This document shows, one piece after another, positions 34,087 to 46,282 of a DNA stretch of 64,000 bases. The notes under the pieces are model-generated. The model ran no database searches, was not told the origin of the DNA, and saw only the letters and a list, made by a program, of their open reading frames with translations. The position numbers were made by a program, and so were the translations under genes. The stretch covers positions 50,612,742 through 50,676,741 of the forward strand of contig JAUPFV010000005.1 in assembly GCA_036936605.1 (NCBI GenBank), given 5' to 3'. The stretch's first letter is position 1, and each line of letters starts with the position of its first letter. The stretch comes from Limnanthes douglasii subsp. nivea (lineage: Eukaryota; Streptophyta; Magnoliopsida; Brassicales; Limnanthaceae).

Positions 34087-36471
34087 TTGTTCATTAATAC
34101 GGACTGCCCCCAGCGTTCGAGGAGCCAGGGCAGTGGCATAACATTCTCTTGCGATCTTTTGACTACTCCGGACGACTCCAACCTGTCCCTGAACAGCATA
34201 CTTCAAGCACTGGTGGACTGTTGAAGCCACTGCATGCATCCTAGAGAGCCAAGACCTCCCTAGAATAGCATTATAGCAAGTGGGAAAATCCACCACAATA
34301 AAGAGTATTCTGACCATTTTCTTGAAAGGGACCTTGCCCAATAACACCTCTTCTTCGAACTCCCCGATCACATCTGCTGAGCTGCCTGTGAAGCCCACGA
34401 TTGACCTGTCCGAATTCTGAATTACAGTTGGATTTTTCATTTTCTTGTAAGTGGTTAGGAAAAGGATATTGGTTGAGCTTCCAGTATCCACCAGGATTCG
34501 TCTTATGTCATTGCCCCCTATAGATGCTCCTATGACAACAACATCATCATGAGGGCCAGCAATGTTTCTCAAATCATCTTCATCAAAAACAATGAAGGGG
34601 AATGAGTTTGGTGACTGATAGGATGTCATCCCTCCTTCTAGCTGGGAGGCTAAAGTATGAACATGCCTCTTCCTCGAAGAAGCAGTAGGAGATGTCATAG
34701 TGTCCCCTCCGAAAATTGTAAGCGACTCGAAAAACTTAATGAGCCCGGAGACTGATCTAGAACATTCCTCTATAGCACCCACTCTGTTTCGAGTTGGATC
34801 AGGATCCAAGTACTCAGATTCCACGTCAAACCTTTCAACTATAACCATGGCCCCCTTCGGAGCAGCATTACTTGGACCAACCCGGTGAGTGTTATCAGGC
34901 CTGTTACCCCGTCTTCTTTTCACGTAGACCCCCAGCTTTCCCCTTTCAATCAAGTTCTGAACTTCTTGTTTCAATGCTATGCAGTCATCAGTGGTATGAC
35001 CAATATCATTGTGATATTGGCAAAAAGAGTTATTGCGATGCTCTCTGGGAGACTGCAGTGTTGCCGGTCTCCGGTAATGCACCTCATCCTTTGTTTTATC
35101 AAAGATGGTTGCCACACTTTCTTTTAGCTCTGCGAACCACTCCCGTTGGACCCATGGCCCTCTCTTGTTTCTGGATTGTTGACTTTGAGCAAGAGCAGCT
35201 GGCTGAGACTGAGCTTTTGCCCTACCATGCCCCTGTCCGGTTTCTCTTGCTTTGTTCCCGGACTGATTCTGATTGGGATTCGGTGCCACTGGGGTAGACC
35301 TCACCTGCCTGTGCACCCTAGTTTTCTTTGTTTCATCGACGTTTATTTGTTTGCCAACCTGATTCAGCAACCCTCCCCAAGTCATGGCCTTCTTTCTGGT
35401 CACTGAATCAGCTAGATTGCATGGGTTCAAGCCCTATCTCAGGGATGCTATTGCTACCTGTTCGAAGCAATCAACCAACCCATTCTTGGTGTTCACAAAA
35501 CGACTTATATATTCCTTCAAGGACTCATTTGGCTCCTGGGCACAATGGATTATTGTGTCTCCATTGCCCTTTAGCTCTTTACTCCCTACGAACTGCCTTC
35601 GAAAGGCCACCCCAAAAGTGTCGAAGTCTTTAATACAACCCTGAGGCAGGCTGTTGTACCACTTTAGAGCACTCCCCGTGAATGACTGGGAGAATGCCCT
35701 ACAGAGCAGTTTGTCATCATCATCAAATTTCATCATGAAGTTTTTAAATTGTTCCAGATGGTTGTCCGGATCAGTACTGCCATCGTACTTCTCTATTTTG
35801 GTGCTATCAAACCTCTTGGGGAGGTTTCCGGACAGAATTTTAGAAGACAACGGAGATTGCCTCCAATTCCTTCCACGACTGAACACAGTACCTTCATTGG
35901 GAGTTGCAAAGATACCTGGTTCATCGTGGAAAACGAAGGGATACATCAGCATCTTGTCCACATGCTTTCGACTATGAGATGATCCCTTCCCAATATGCCT
36001 TTTCATCTTTCCTTGTCTATCCCTTTTTCTTGAGTATTTTTTAATCTGCCTTTGCTTCTTTCTAGTTCGACCCTCATCGCTGCTAGAGGATAAGGATTTT
36101 TCAACTCCCTCACTGTCCGAAGAGCTATCAGAAGACTCTGAGCTTGAGTCAGAACTCTCCACTGGCTTAGACCGGTGAGACTTTTTAGAACTGGCATGAG
36201 TCTTTTCAGTGCTCACATGAGTCTTTGAAGACTCATGCTCTCTGGGGTTATCGGTGTGATGAGCAACCGATGCTTTGGACTTTTCTTTCACGCCCATCTT
36301 GGCCTTTTCAGCCCTCAGAGCTTCTATTTCACCCTTGAGCCTATCACACTCTTCGATAGTGTACTCATAGTTCTCTCCCACCACTTTGAGCAGAGCTGGT
36401 GGTACTTCTGGATTGTCCGGATTCATACGGACATATTTTCTTAGCTGGTTTTGAATGCTTGATTCAGCCAC
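34084..36471 (-). pseudogene. Tat A gag and protease, one internal stop
   Basis: Starts MAESSIQNQLRKYVRM at 36471, close to the PBS. A Ser-rich basic stretch is followed by the gag domain (FDSTKIEKYDGSTDPDNH, FSQSFTGSALKWYNSLPQG) to TAG at 35434-35436. Element B has Gln there, so this is a private mutation. The same frame continues at 35430 with a C-terminal gag region (YHNDIGHTTDDCIALKQE) and an aspartic protease (ILVDTGSSTNILF), ending at the conserved UAG 34084-34086. Gag forms the particle and the protease would cut the polyprotein. Confidence 0.9.
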
Positions 36472-36480
36472 CTTCGTGCT

Positions 36481-36502
36481 CCCACTGTGGTCGCCAATTT
36501 GG
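36481..36502 (-). other. Tat A primer binding site region
   Basis: On the minus strand AAATTGGCGACCACAGTGGG directly follows the LTR. Element C has a comparable AAATTAGCGACTCCAC after its LTR, so this is the conserved tRNA-priming site of the group; the tRNA was not assigned. Confidence 0.65.
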
Positions 36503-36892
36503 TGTGGATAATAATTGCCTGAGGGTAGGCTGGTAATTTCAGTTGGTGTTTTATGGTGGTGTGTGGGTGTTAAGTGTTTAGAGTAGAGAGTAGAAAGATA
36601 ATTAAGCAGCTTGGTAGCAGTTAATTCTCATTTCCCATAGTTAATGCAGGTGGTTGGGTATTTATACCCTGATGTTTGGGCCCTTATGGGCTTTCGGGTC
36701 ATGTTTAATGGACCCGGGTCATGTTCAAAGACCCATGAGCTCTAAGTAGGAGAGAAAGTAGCTTAGTCAAGAAGTGTTTAGGTTTTTTAGTACTTTTGTC
36801 ATAGTTCGAACAGTCCTATGGTCATAGTGTTCAAAATGATCTGTCCGGTCTGTGTGATCTGTCCGGGGAGAGTGCAGAGTTCGGACTCATCA
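36503..36892 (-). repeat. 5' LTR of Tat element A
   Basis: On the minus strand it starts TGATGAGTCCGA and ends CCACA next to the PBS, about 390 bp. It contains a GGGTATTTATACCC palindrome near 36657. Diverged partner of 22630-23008. Confidence 0.8.
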
Positions 36893-39480
36893 CCCTATGT
36901 TTGAAAATATTGTATATGGTCACTTGAGTGTGCCAATTAACTAGGTGGTAACACGTGACATCCAAAAGTATAATTTTCAGTTGCAGATACGATCACTCAA
37001 CCATTCACACCCAAAATGCCATCGTTTAATTTTTTAACCTTTACATTTACTTTTATCTTTGTTACCATTCCACCTTTACTTTTAATCCTTTCACTATTTT
37101 ACTATTGTACAATTTATTTTAACTAATGTCCAATTTATTATTTACTTTTCATCATCTTATCATTTATTGTTTACTATTTACTAATTTACTTTTTACTTAA
37201 CATTTAAATACAATTTTACTATTTACTTACATTTTACTATAAGATGTCAGTTAGTTAAATCTATCAATTCAAATACAACGCCGTCTCCCTCCCTCCTCTC
37301 TCTCATTGACAACAACTGATATCTCATAGTATCTTCTTCTCTCCAATCTTTAATGGAAACTCTTTAACAAAATCAAGACGACGGAGAAACCAAAACCCTC
37401 ATCAAGCCCATTGATCCACCATTAGAAACCCCAAAATCCATGATGGAATCAAGCATGTCTGCGAGCAGAGATAAATGAGAGCTAAATTGCATAAACTACA
37501 ACAACACATAAAAAACCTACTTCTATACCTAATTTATACTTGATGAATCATCCATCCATAAACAAAAGTATAAGACTTTAAACTCTTAAATTGCTCAACA
37601 ACAAAAACCTATTTTAAAATATCACGAAATTAAACTGAACGTTTAAAAAATGACAAAATTAAATTTACAAAACCTAATTTAAAAAAGTTAAAAGAAATCA
37701 CTCACAAGTTAGTATACTTCCATCAAAATTTCTCGGCATTCCTCTTTGTCTCTAACACAAAAAAAATCGGTAAGATCGATGAAGAAACCCTAAATTTCAC
37801 CATAAAAAAGTTTATCAAAAGCTCAAATTTCAAAAAACATATACGCTATTAACAATGTAAAAAAAATAGAGAATTAGAGGAAACAACCCTAAAAGGGATC
37901 TCATAAGAAAATAGACAAACACTATAAAATAAAATGTACATCTATCACTCTGTTATGTTTAGTAGCAGCGAAACAATAAACCAAATGTATGGTTCCAACA
38001 CAAATCACAACAGAAGCATGATAAAATGCATGAGGAAAATAATCCCAAAGAGCAGCCTTCCGATGAGTGGGACTCAATAAACTAGACAACTTTGGGCTAT
38101 ATCATGCCTCCACAAACGACGAATCCCAATCAACAATTATATCAACCAATACCTTCGTTCATTTCATGATTCTTCCCGGCGTATATGCGAGAGGTATTTA
38201 TAATCATTAGTCCTTGAAAGCCCAAATTGGAGTCCCCATTAGTAGTGATTACCGTTTACCCACCATTGCTCCACAAGCTTAATAAATTTTTTCTTTGGGT
38301 GTGACATCAGCTTACGTTCAAATGAAGCACAACTATCTGTCTTAACTAGAGAAAATGTAATGAGCGCCTATTGCCCCCCATCAACTTAACACGGGAAGTT
38401 GCTCCGGTCGTGGTTTAACCAACACACATCGTCACCGCTTAACCATTACCCTCACAAAATATATACAACTAATCAACACAACAATTAGGTTTCAGCAGAC
38501 AAGAAAACATAAATAATTAGGTATCACATATATAAAAATAACATATTCTGTGATGCCTATAAATTTATGCTCGAAAACTCCTCATTCGCTTCCAAAATTG
38601 AACATGTGATGTTACCCATGCAATTCAACAAGTAAAAAATCGATAAGTTCACCAGAAATAATGACCCAAACCACTACGTGGAAAATTTCTAAAATGAGAT
38701 ATTGTGGTACTCGGGAGCTAATAATGAATTCAAATGTAAATATTTCATTCACTTTGAAAGTAACATCCCTTACTTGGTTTAATGACATGCTTACGAGCAA
38801 TAAAATTCTTAACCAACTCCACATTACCTTTTGCAACCATTACATTGGTTCTACAAGCTAAAATCCGATGAGACTTTACTACAATACACGGTGCGGTTTG
38901 TGGAAATAAGAGATTAGTTGTGGGATTATCCGAACAACCTAGTATGCCTAGCATACAGAAAAATAATCCTACAAGGACCGTTATTTAAATCCATAATGAT
39001 AAAAACACCTATGTTTTTGGAGATTTGTTCGTGCGAGTGGAATGTCACATAAAGTAACACATGACGGATTGGCAAGGGTAGTAGTGGATCTTAGAACGGT
39101 GGTAGCTTAAGACCAAGGTGACGAGCAGTTAACCGTGGCCCAAGTTAGTTTAAAGAACTAGCATGATTCCTAACAAAGCAATTCCCACTGCTATATAATG
39201 CAATGGTACCCCAATCAAGGAAAATATTAACAATGTAGCAAACATAACACCTAGTACAACGACCGCGACAACGACAAATTCTTTGAACATTATGCCCACA
39301 TAATCGAACATGCGGAATAAATAGAAGAAGTACACGTGAAAGATAGCAAAAGCATGCATTTAGAGAAAAAACATCCCACCCATACAAAACAAACTTCTAG
39401 ATTTTGTACACAACAATGTGGATATTTAAGCTTGGAACACCAAAGATGTAACAAGAGTCCCGACTTAAGTTATATGTCAC
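36893..39480. other. Spacer without recognised genes
   Basis: 37020-37230 is low-complexity sequence made of TTTACT-like words. 37270-37320 is CT-rich. LTR-like words (GGTATTTATAATCATTAGTCC near 38200) hint at a decayed retrotransposon. Minus-strand frames at 38612-38954 and 39145-39387 are short and unrecognised; the latter, in one frame, is very hydrophobic. No host gene can be supported. Confidence 0.5.
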
Positions 39481-39483
39481 AAG

Positions 39484-39740
39484 TTGTCATACAACCCTAA
39501 CCTTAAACCGATTAAGCAAAAGAGAAGATCTTATTCATTAAAAATAATTGAGGCAAAGGTGAAGGAAGTGGACAAATTGACAATTATCGGCCACATTGGG
39601 GAAGCTCTTTATCCTCTGTGGACGACCAATCCATTTCTAGTAAAGAAAACTAATGAAATTGACGAATTTACATTGAATTCACCGATCTCAATCAAATGTC
39701 TTAAAATATATCTCATTTACCACGCATTAACCGATTAGTA
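39484..39740 (+). pseudogene. Tat-type RT scrap
   Basis: A plus-strand fragment matching the RT entry of Tat elements: KPIKQKRRSYS, KEVDKLTIIGHIGEALYPLW, NPFLVKK, and a degraded continuation ending LIYHALTD where family members read a PRID-LVD motif. Only about 85 codons remain. Confidence 0.75.
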
Positions 39741-40700
39741 GATACAACATATGGCAGCAGTATGTTATTCATTGTGGACGCTTATTACGAGTACAACCGA
39801 ACTTAAATGCACACATAAGAATATGCCATATTCATCACCTAAAGAGATAAAAGTTTTCGCAATACTACATCTATTAAAAATACTGATACAACCAACCGAA
39901 TACTTTATCTTGATTATATCGATATCATCCAACATACGTAGATAGAAAAATCTACCGCGACACATTCTAACTATATTTAAAAGATAAATAAAAAATACGA
40001 AATATAATAATAAAATAAACATTAAATAACCGATTTACATATATACGTGGTACATACGAAACAGGCCCTGCTCCGGGATTAAAAGAAAATTAATGGCACA
40101 AATATGAAAATGTGACGTATATGATCTACAAGTATATTTAATGCTGATAATAAATAGTCCACTGATTCCAGTCAAGCACTTAGTTGATTGTGTGCTAGGC
40201 GGGGAATCTCAAGCGGAAAATACAATATTAAGTATTATAGCTGGATGAAAATGACACATATTAAAACGATGATTAAATATTTCTCAATATACGACACATA
40301 TTAAAAAGATAATTAAATGAATATCATACTAAAAATGATGACGGTGTGGTTTCAAATAGGAATGACCGTAATAATCAAATGACTTAACATTCCTTGTTGA
40401 TTAAGATACGACCAACTACGGAAGTAATAAGATTATCAGTCTCTTCATTAGACCATGATAACACGGATTAATTTTTTGGAATTCCAAATTAAAAATTAGC
40501 GTGACGAATCAATCCACAGCCTAAACCCTTGTTTAATCTAATAAAAAAAAATGGTGAAAGAGACGGTTGAGTTAAAGAGAGGAGAGATATTTACTGGACC
40601 AGAGTCTATGGTGGGGGTGGCTGCTACAAGGGAATCACCGCAATAAAAAACTTATAGTATATGATTTCATGAACAATCCGTCCATACTTTTGGGATGCTT
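39741..40700. other. AT-rich spacer left of Copia-2
   Basis: No gene seen. Short repeats such as GACACATATTAAAA (near 40253 and 40291) occur. It belonged to the DNA downstream of the P450 before Copia-2 inserted. Confidence 0.5.
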
Positions 40701-41375
40701 TGTTATACATTATCCGAAATCGCATCAGATAATATATAACAAATCGCGGAAAAAATAATAAAACCCTTTTTGTTAGATTCATCTATAGAAGAAACAAAAA
40801 TTAAGAATACTTACGGGTTTGCCTGCTGCTATCCATCTAGTATTCTCTAGCGTTCTTTTGCGTTCTTTAGCGATTCCACGTTCTCTGGCGATTCCGTTTA
40901 TGAAACTAAGAGACCTGTAGAATCAGGTTAGAGAAGAAGGAAAAGGTTTCCAGACACTAAGGAAGCGGCCGTATTTCTGATTAGGGTTTAGAGTGATGAA
41001 ATACCTAAACCTAGCCCCTTATTTATAGATTTTACAATGTGAAGCCCAACATTGTAAAGCCCATCCTATGTTACTTCCTTGTGTCCGGGACCATAACCCA
41101 ATAAATTGATAATTCAATTTATATCCCTGATTTATTAATTCAGGCTTAAGTGTTGAGATTTGGGCCCTCTTCATCACAGTGCCCAAATTCAACCCGGTTA
41201 CCACACTTGAGCCCATAACGCCTTTTTACTCATAGGTCCAATTTAGTTAATTAAATAATTAACTCGACTACTTTTAATTTGGACTTCCTTAAGACAATAA
41301 CCGAATATGTTTATTTAGCATATCGGTCCAAATTATTATTAGTCTATAAATATATTAAATAAATATATTCCAACA
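40701..41375 (-). repeat. 3' LTR of Copia-2
   Basis: Bounded by TGTTATAC and CCAACA on the plus strand; on the minus strand it starts TGTTGGAATATA. Identical in my reading to 46283-46957. Confidence 0.95.
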
Positions 41376-41388
41376 ATCTCCCACTTGG
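41376..41388 (-). other. Copia-2 polypurine tract
   Basis: On the minus strand CCAAGTGGGAGAT immediately precedes the 3' LTR. Confidence 0.8.
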
Positions 41389-41770
41389 ACCGTCATATGC
41401 TACTCAAGAATACATATTCAACTTTAATGGGATCCCTATATTCATTGTCAATGGGCAAACGGTACAACCCCGTACATGATTGATAATAATAAAGGACTAA
41501 AGACCTCTTTCTCGTAATGTGAACAATAGGATGCAACAGTAATCACATTACCATAATCAATCAATTACTTGGGCCAATTATGGAGGGTGGTCTAAGAGTA
41601 ATATGGCTTGTAATCGTACATATCTACTCTTAAATGGTTCCTACTTTTGGAGATCCAATACAGTACAGATATCAATAAATATTTCCAAGCATATATATTG
41701 CAATAAACTTTAATGTGCACAATACTGCAAAATACAACATCAGATCCTATTACAAACTCTCCCACTGAAA

Positions 41771-44330
41771 CTAAAAATCCTCTAAATCAACTACACCCAT
41801 ACTGATGGTGTGTCCCTGGAAAACCTTAGGCAAAACTGCCTTTGTTAGAGGATCTGCTATCATGGAGTTTGTTCTGATGTGCTCTATACTAATCTGACCC
41901 ATCTGTACTCTTTCTTTAACAGACAGAAACTTTATGTCTATGTGTTTGGATTTAGATGCGCTCCTGTTGATGTTAGAGTACTGCACTGCGGAATTGTTAT
42001 CGCAATATAACCTCATAGGGATTTCTATCCCTTATACAATGCGTAATCCAGTAACAAAATTCCGCAGCCATAGTGCCTGGTTTGATGCCTTAAAGCATGC
42101 AACAAATTCTGCTTCCATGGTGGACGATGCAATAAGTGTTTGCTTTACACTTTTCCAGGATATTGCACCTCCAGCCAATAAGAATATGTTGCCTGACATA
42201 CTTTTAATGTGTCTGCGCATCCACCAAAATCTGAGTCGGAATACCCGATGATCTCCAGTTTATCCGACTTCCTATATGTCAACATGTGCCCCTTTGTTCC
42301 TTGCAGATATCGGAGTACTCTTTTAACTGCTTTCCAGTAATCCATTCCTGGGTTACTAACATATCTCCCCAACATGTTTACAGCAAAGACAATGTCCAGC
42401 CTAGTACAAACTTGAGCATACATTAAACTCCCAACTGCAGAAGCATAAGGGACCGTTTTCATTTCCTCAATCTCAAGTTTTATCTTAGGACATTGACTCG
42501 GACTAAGTCTGTCACCCTTTGCTATAGAGGTACTTAGGGGTTTGCAATCTGCCAATCCGTAACGTTGTAACACACTTTTAATGTATGATTTTTGTGATAA
42601 TCCAAGAATACCACGAGAACGATCTCGATGTATCTGGATTCTTAACACAAAACTGGCATCACCAAGATCCTTCATATCAAACTTGTCTGATAGAAATCTT
42701 TTTGTAGTGTGTAACAATTCCTTATTGTTCGAGGCAAGCAATATGTCATCCACATATAATATAAGAAATATGAAATTACTCCCACTGAAATTGTGATAAA
42801 CACAATCCTCAACCGAGTTGATCTCAAAGTCATAACCGACTATCACCTCAAGGAATTTGTGATACCATTAACGAGAAGCTTGTTTAAGCCTATAAATGGA
42901 TTTCTTAAGTCTGCAAACCAGATCTTTTGAGTTACTTTCTACAAAGTTTTCTGGTTGCATCATGTAGATCGTTTTCTCAATATTACCATTGAGAAAAGCG
43001 GTCTTAACATCCATCTAATGAAGCTCAAGGTCAAAATGTGCAACTAATGCCATGATTGTTCTAAAGGAATCCTTCGTCGATACTGGAGCGAAAGTTTCTT
43101 TAAAATCAATCCCTTCACGCTGAGTATAACCTTTCGCTACAAGACGTGCTTTATGTCTTTCCACATTACCCAGGGAATCGCGTTTGGTTTTGTAAACCCA
43201 TTTACAACCAATTGCCTTTTTTCCTTCAGGTAATGGGACAAGATCTCATACCGCATTATCCTGCATTGATTTATACTCTTCTTTCATAGCGTCAATCCAC
43301 TTTTAAGATTCAGAGCTTGCCATGGCCTGTTTGTAGGATGAGGGATCATCTACAGTTCCAACACATAACTCATCATGCTCCTGAAGATATACTATAAATT
43401 CTGGACCTATACTACTCTTCCTTTCTCTAGTGGACCTTCTTAATGGCACTATTTCCTCCTGTTGCACTTCTTGAGGAGGTAGAGTTTGATTATTATGAAC
43501 GATGTCATTTTGATTCCCTTGTGAAAGATTATCTTGAGGTTCCTCTTGTTCTACCTGAATCTCTGTATCCTGGTTAGAACCCTCAAGTGGAGCATCAGTG
43601 TTAATCTGAGGATTACCTTGTTCTAATGGGATCGAAATGATTGGCATTACCGCCCAATCTTCAGATATCTCAGTATCCCTATTAAAACCTTCATGAATCT
43701 TTATGGATTCTTCCTCAAAATCAACATATGTTCCCTTATTCTTCCCCCCAAACTCAACATCCTCTAGAAACTTGGCCGTTCCTGTCTCAAATATTGTACC
43801 AGTGAGAGAATCATAAAACTTAAACCCTCTAGAATGTTCGGAATAACCTATGAAGAAACAACTAACTGTTTTTTTTTTTGGTCCAGTTTCTTTTCTTGAG
43901 GTTTGTAAGGCCTCGCCTCAGCTGGACAACCCCACATATGCAGATGCTTTAAATTAGGTTTACGCCCGTTCCAAAGCTCATATGGAGTCCTAACAGTAGC
44001 CTTTGTGGGTACTCGATTGGGTATATAAGCGGCACATTTGATGGCTTCCCCCCCAGAGAGATAATGGTAGAGATGAGTGACTTATCATGCTTCTAACCAT
44101 ATCTTTTAGTGTTCGGTTCCGTCTCTCAGATACACCGTTCATGCGAGGTGAACCAGGCATAGTGTATTGATGGACTATTCCACACTTCTCTAGGTACTGT
44201 GCAAAGGAACCTGGACGTTGTTCACCCGATCCGTCATATCTACCATAGTATTCACCACCACGGTCAGATCTAACGGTCTTGATGCTTTTACCAAGTTGTT
44301 TCTCAACCTCGGTCTTAAAAGTTATGAACT
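41771..44330 (-). pseudogene. Copia-2 integrase (part), RT and RNase H, multiply broken
   Basis: Begins in mid-integrase (a TVRSDRGGEYYGRYDG stretch, then NGVSERRNRTLKDM), fused out of frame to gag near 44330. RT follows with [17 protein letters not shown] and LYVDDILLAS (catalytic YVDD, frame 42846-42145). RNase H is in frames 42220-42032 and 42016-41771 ([16 protein letters not shown]). I read in-frame stops near 43305, 43250, 43018 and 42870; most fit C-to-T or G-to-A changes, such as Gln or Trp codons turned to stops. A frameshift lies near 42200. The element cannot make its own integrase or protease. Confidence 0.9.
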
Positions 44331-45092
44331 TGTCCAGGGCCTTATACCTTTCTTGTTGACCGAACCTTGACCTGGTCCTTTGCCATATGCCTTCCGCTTA
44401 GGTCCTGCCTTATTTGGTGATGTAATCACATTAGCCTCAAACGATGTGCCTTTAAGTCTTTCCTCCTCCTGTGCAGCGTGGGAAATCAATTCATTGATAT
44501 TCCACTTTTCTCGCATGCAGTTATAGGTGGACTGGAAATACTTAAACCGGTCTGGCAGCGAATGAAATGTGAATCCCACTATGCATTCCTCAGGTAAGTC
44601 TAAACCGATTGCCTTTAACTTTTGGCAAATCATCGACATTCCCAGAATATGCTCCCGGATTTTACCTTTGCCATTATACTTTTTGGTAGCTAGCTCGATG
44701 AGCAAACGCTGCATCTCTACCTTTTCATTTTTGGCAAAGGCTTTCTCAATCTCCGTGAGAAAGAATGAGGCAGTGGTAACACCTTTAGGGACAGCCCCAC
44801 ACAATGCTACTGGTATTCCCTGTAACAAGAGCGCCATGCATAACTTATTTGACCTTTCCCACTTTTCATCAGCCTTAGTTTCATCCGGTGTACTTTCCGG
44901 ACTAAGGGGAGATGGTTTGGGAGTTATCAGTGCATAGTCGTAATCATGTACAGATAAAAACAGCAACATTTCTTCCTTCCACAATTGGAAGTCCGAACAA
45001 TCCAACGTCGGTGGACGATTCCCCAAAAAATTGTAACCCATGGATTCTATAATAGGAACAAACAACACAAAGCACATCCAGCATTTTGACAT
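44322..45092 (-). CDS. Copia-2 gag, 3'-truncated by deletion
   Basis: 256 codons, open. Start at 45092 or, more in keeping with the family, at MGYNFLGNRPP about 17 codons on. It reads a DUF4219/UBN2-type gag (DCSDFQLWKEEMLLFLSVHD, LLIELATKKYNGKGKIREHI, SHAAQEEERLKG). It ends shortly after the basic linker (NKAGPKRKAYGKGPGQG), where a deletion joins it to mid-integrase, so the zinc knuckle expected next is absent. Capsid assembly may survive; RNA binding by the knuckle would not. Confidence 0.85.
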   Translation of the reverse strand: MSKCWMCFVLFVPIIESMGYNFLGNRPPTLDCSDFQLWKEEMLLFLSVHDYDYALITPKPSPLSPESTPDETKADEKWERSNKLCMALLLQGIPVALCGAVPKGVTTASFFLTEIEKAFAKNEKVEMQRLLIELATKKYNGKGKIREHILGMSMICQKLKAIGLDLPEECIVGFTFHSLPDRFKYFQSTYNCMREKWNINELISHAAQEEERLKGTSFEANVITSPNKAGPKRKAYGKGPGQGSVNKKGIRPWTSS

Positions 45093-45235
45093 ATAACTGA
45101 AAACGTATGCATGAATATGACAAATACATGTAAAACATAAAATTCATTGATAATAGATACCGGAGGGCAAATCATACTAACATGCAATTTTATGAGTTTG
45201 AGAAAAAAAATAGCATGATCATTATTTTAATTTTC

Positions 45236-45620
45236 TAAGTACCAATGAGACCTTCCGGAGGGCCGATGTCATTTACTTAAAATTAAAATCACCATAATTT
45301 GATTTTCTTAAGTACCGGTGAAACCTTCCGGAGGGCCGATTTCACCTACTTAAAATCAAAAAATCGTAAGACTGAATTTAATTTATCCTTAAGTACCGAT
45401 GAAACCTTCCGGAGGGCCGATTTCATCTAATTAAAATTAAAATCAGCACAAAGACCATTTTCAATAATTTTCTCCCGTTCATGATTAATTTAAACCCAAA
45501 CGTGAACCTTCCGGAGGGCCGATAATATTTGAATTTAAATTAATCCCCGAACTTTTCGAAGCCTAGGATCCTTAAGAAAATTAATTTTAACCTTCCGGAG
45601 GGCCGATTAAATTAATTTCT
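45236..45620 (-). repeat. Five covarying hairpins with constant core in Copia-2 leader
   Basis: The 18-bp core ACCTTCCGGAGGGCCGAT is exact in all five copies (45250-45267, 45323-45340, 45404-45421, 45506-45523, 45590-45607). Each is flanked by arms that differ between copies but pair within a copy, for example GGTGAAA/TTTCACC, GATGAAA/TTTCATC, and TTAATTTAAA paired with a TTTAAATTAA-type arm. A degenerate sixth core may lie at 45156-45173. They sit in the untranslated leader between PBS and gag of the minus-strand transcript. Confidence 0.93.
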
Positions 45621-45756
45621 TAGTTTCACCTACCGGTCTACGAAACCTTAATCATGCATCGTCATTTAATCATTCACACACACACAATTTAATTCACAAA
45701 TAAACATACAAAAAAAATGCATGCCAAACACAACATACTTGTGAAATAATTTACAT

Positions 45757-45759
<3 letters not shown>

Positions 45760-45815
<56 letters not shown>
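45760..45815. repeat. (TA)n microsatellite in Copia-2 leader
   Basis: About 27 TA units between the PBS and the hairpin array. Confidence 0.95.
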
Positions 45816-45818
<3 letters not shown>

Positions 45819-46267
45819 AACAAAATATGTACTTTCAAAAAAAAAATTCTCTTTTTTTTTCGCAGGTTACCGTGATAATCAGTGGACAGTCTTCGATCAA
45901 CGTTAACATCAGGGGTTAAGCTGTCGATGAGCCACTGTCCCAATAATTTTGATTTTATTCGTTATTTTAGGGTTGATTTGATGCTAATTTTGGGAGAAAA
46001 AATTTCAGACATCAATAAACCCTAATTTTACCCGAAAAAAAAATCCCCAAACTATAAAAATTGCAATTTACTGATAATAAAACATGTGTTTCAATACAAT
46101 AAATCACATAACATGCTTTTCATACAATCCCTAAATCCATGCCCTACCAATTCAATTCACATATAATCCCAAGGACATGGATTCTTTACAATGAAGAAAA
46201 GCATGCGTTTTTTTATCTATCAATACTCAATTTGATTATTCTACTGAATCCAAAAAAGGTTTAACTT

Positions 46268-46280
46268 GGCTCTGATACCA
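46268..46280 (-). other. Copia-2 primer binding site
   Basis: Minus strand TGGTATCAGAGCC, complementary to initiator Met tRNA, two bases inside the 5' LTR. Confidence 0.9.
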
Positions 46281-46282
46281 AT

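Larger units (their letters stand above)
30333..36892 (-). mobile_element. Tat-lineage Ty3/gypsy element A, 3'-truncated
   Basis: Minus-strand element with 5' LTR (36503-36892), PBS, gag-protease, UAG, RT with two RNase H domains, integrase and the paired 3' hairpins (30333-30450). It has no accessory ORF and no 3' LTR: it runs straight into element B's gag at about 30312-30333. Coding is nearly complete, with one stop in gag, one frameshift before integrase and one stop near the integrase end. Confidence 0.88.

Noticed and set aside
34872..35297. 141-codon plus-strand ORF, with others at 35146-35644
   Set aside because: Antisense shadows of Tat A gag-protease; no start context and no match to the accessory-ORF family, which lies elsewhere.
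39484..39738. A separate host gene
   Set aside because: Matches the RT entry motifs of the Tat elements in this same window and is truncated on both sides.
41019..41216. 65-codon ORF on the minus strand, repeated exactly at 46601-46798
   Set aside because: It is duplicated only because it lies in the two identical LTRs of Copia-2; no domain or start context.
45236..45620. CRISPR-like array of evenly spaced repeats
   Set aside because: Spacing and repeat length are irregular, the spacers are complementary arms, and the sequence is a plant retrotransposon leader.
45689..45943. 84-codon ORF with a YIYI run
   Set aside because: Created by the TA microsatellite in the Copia-2 leader.
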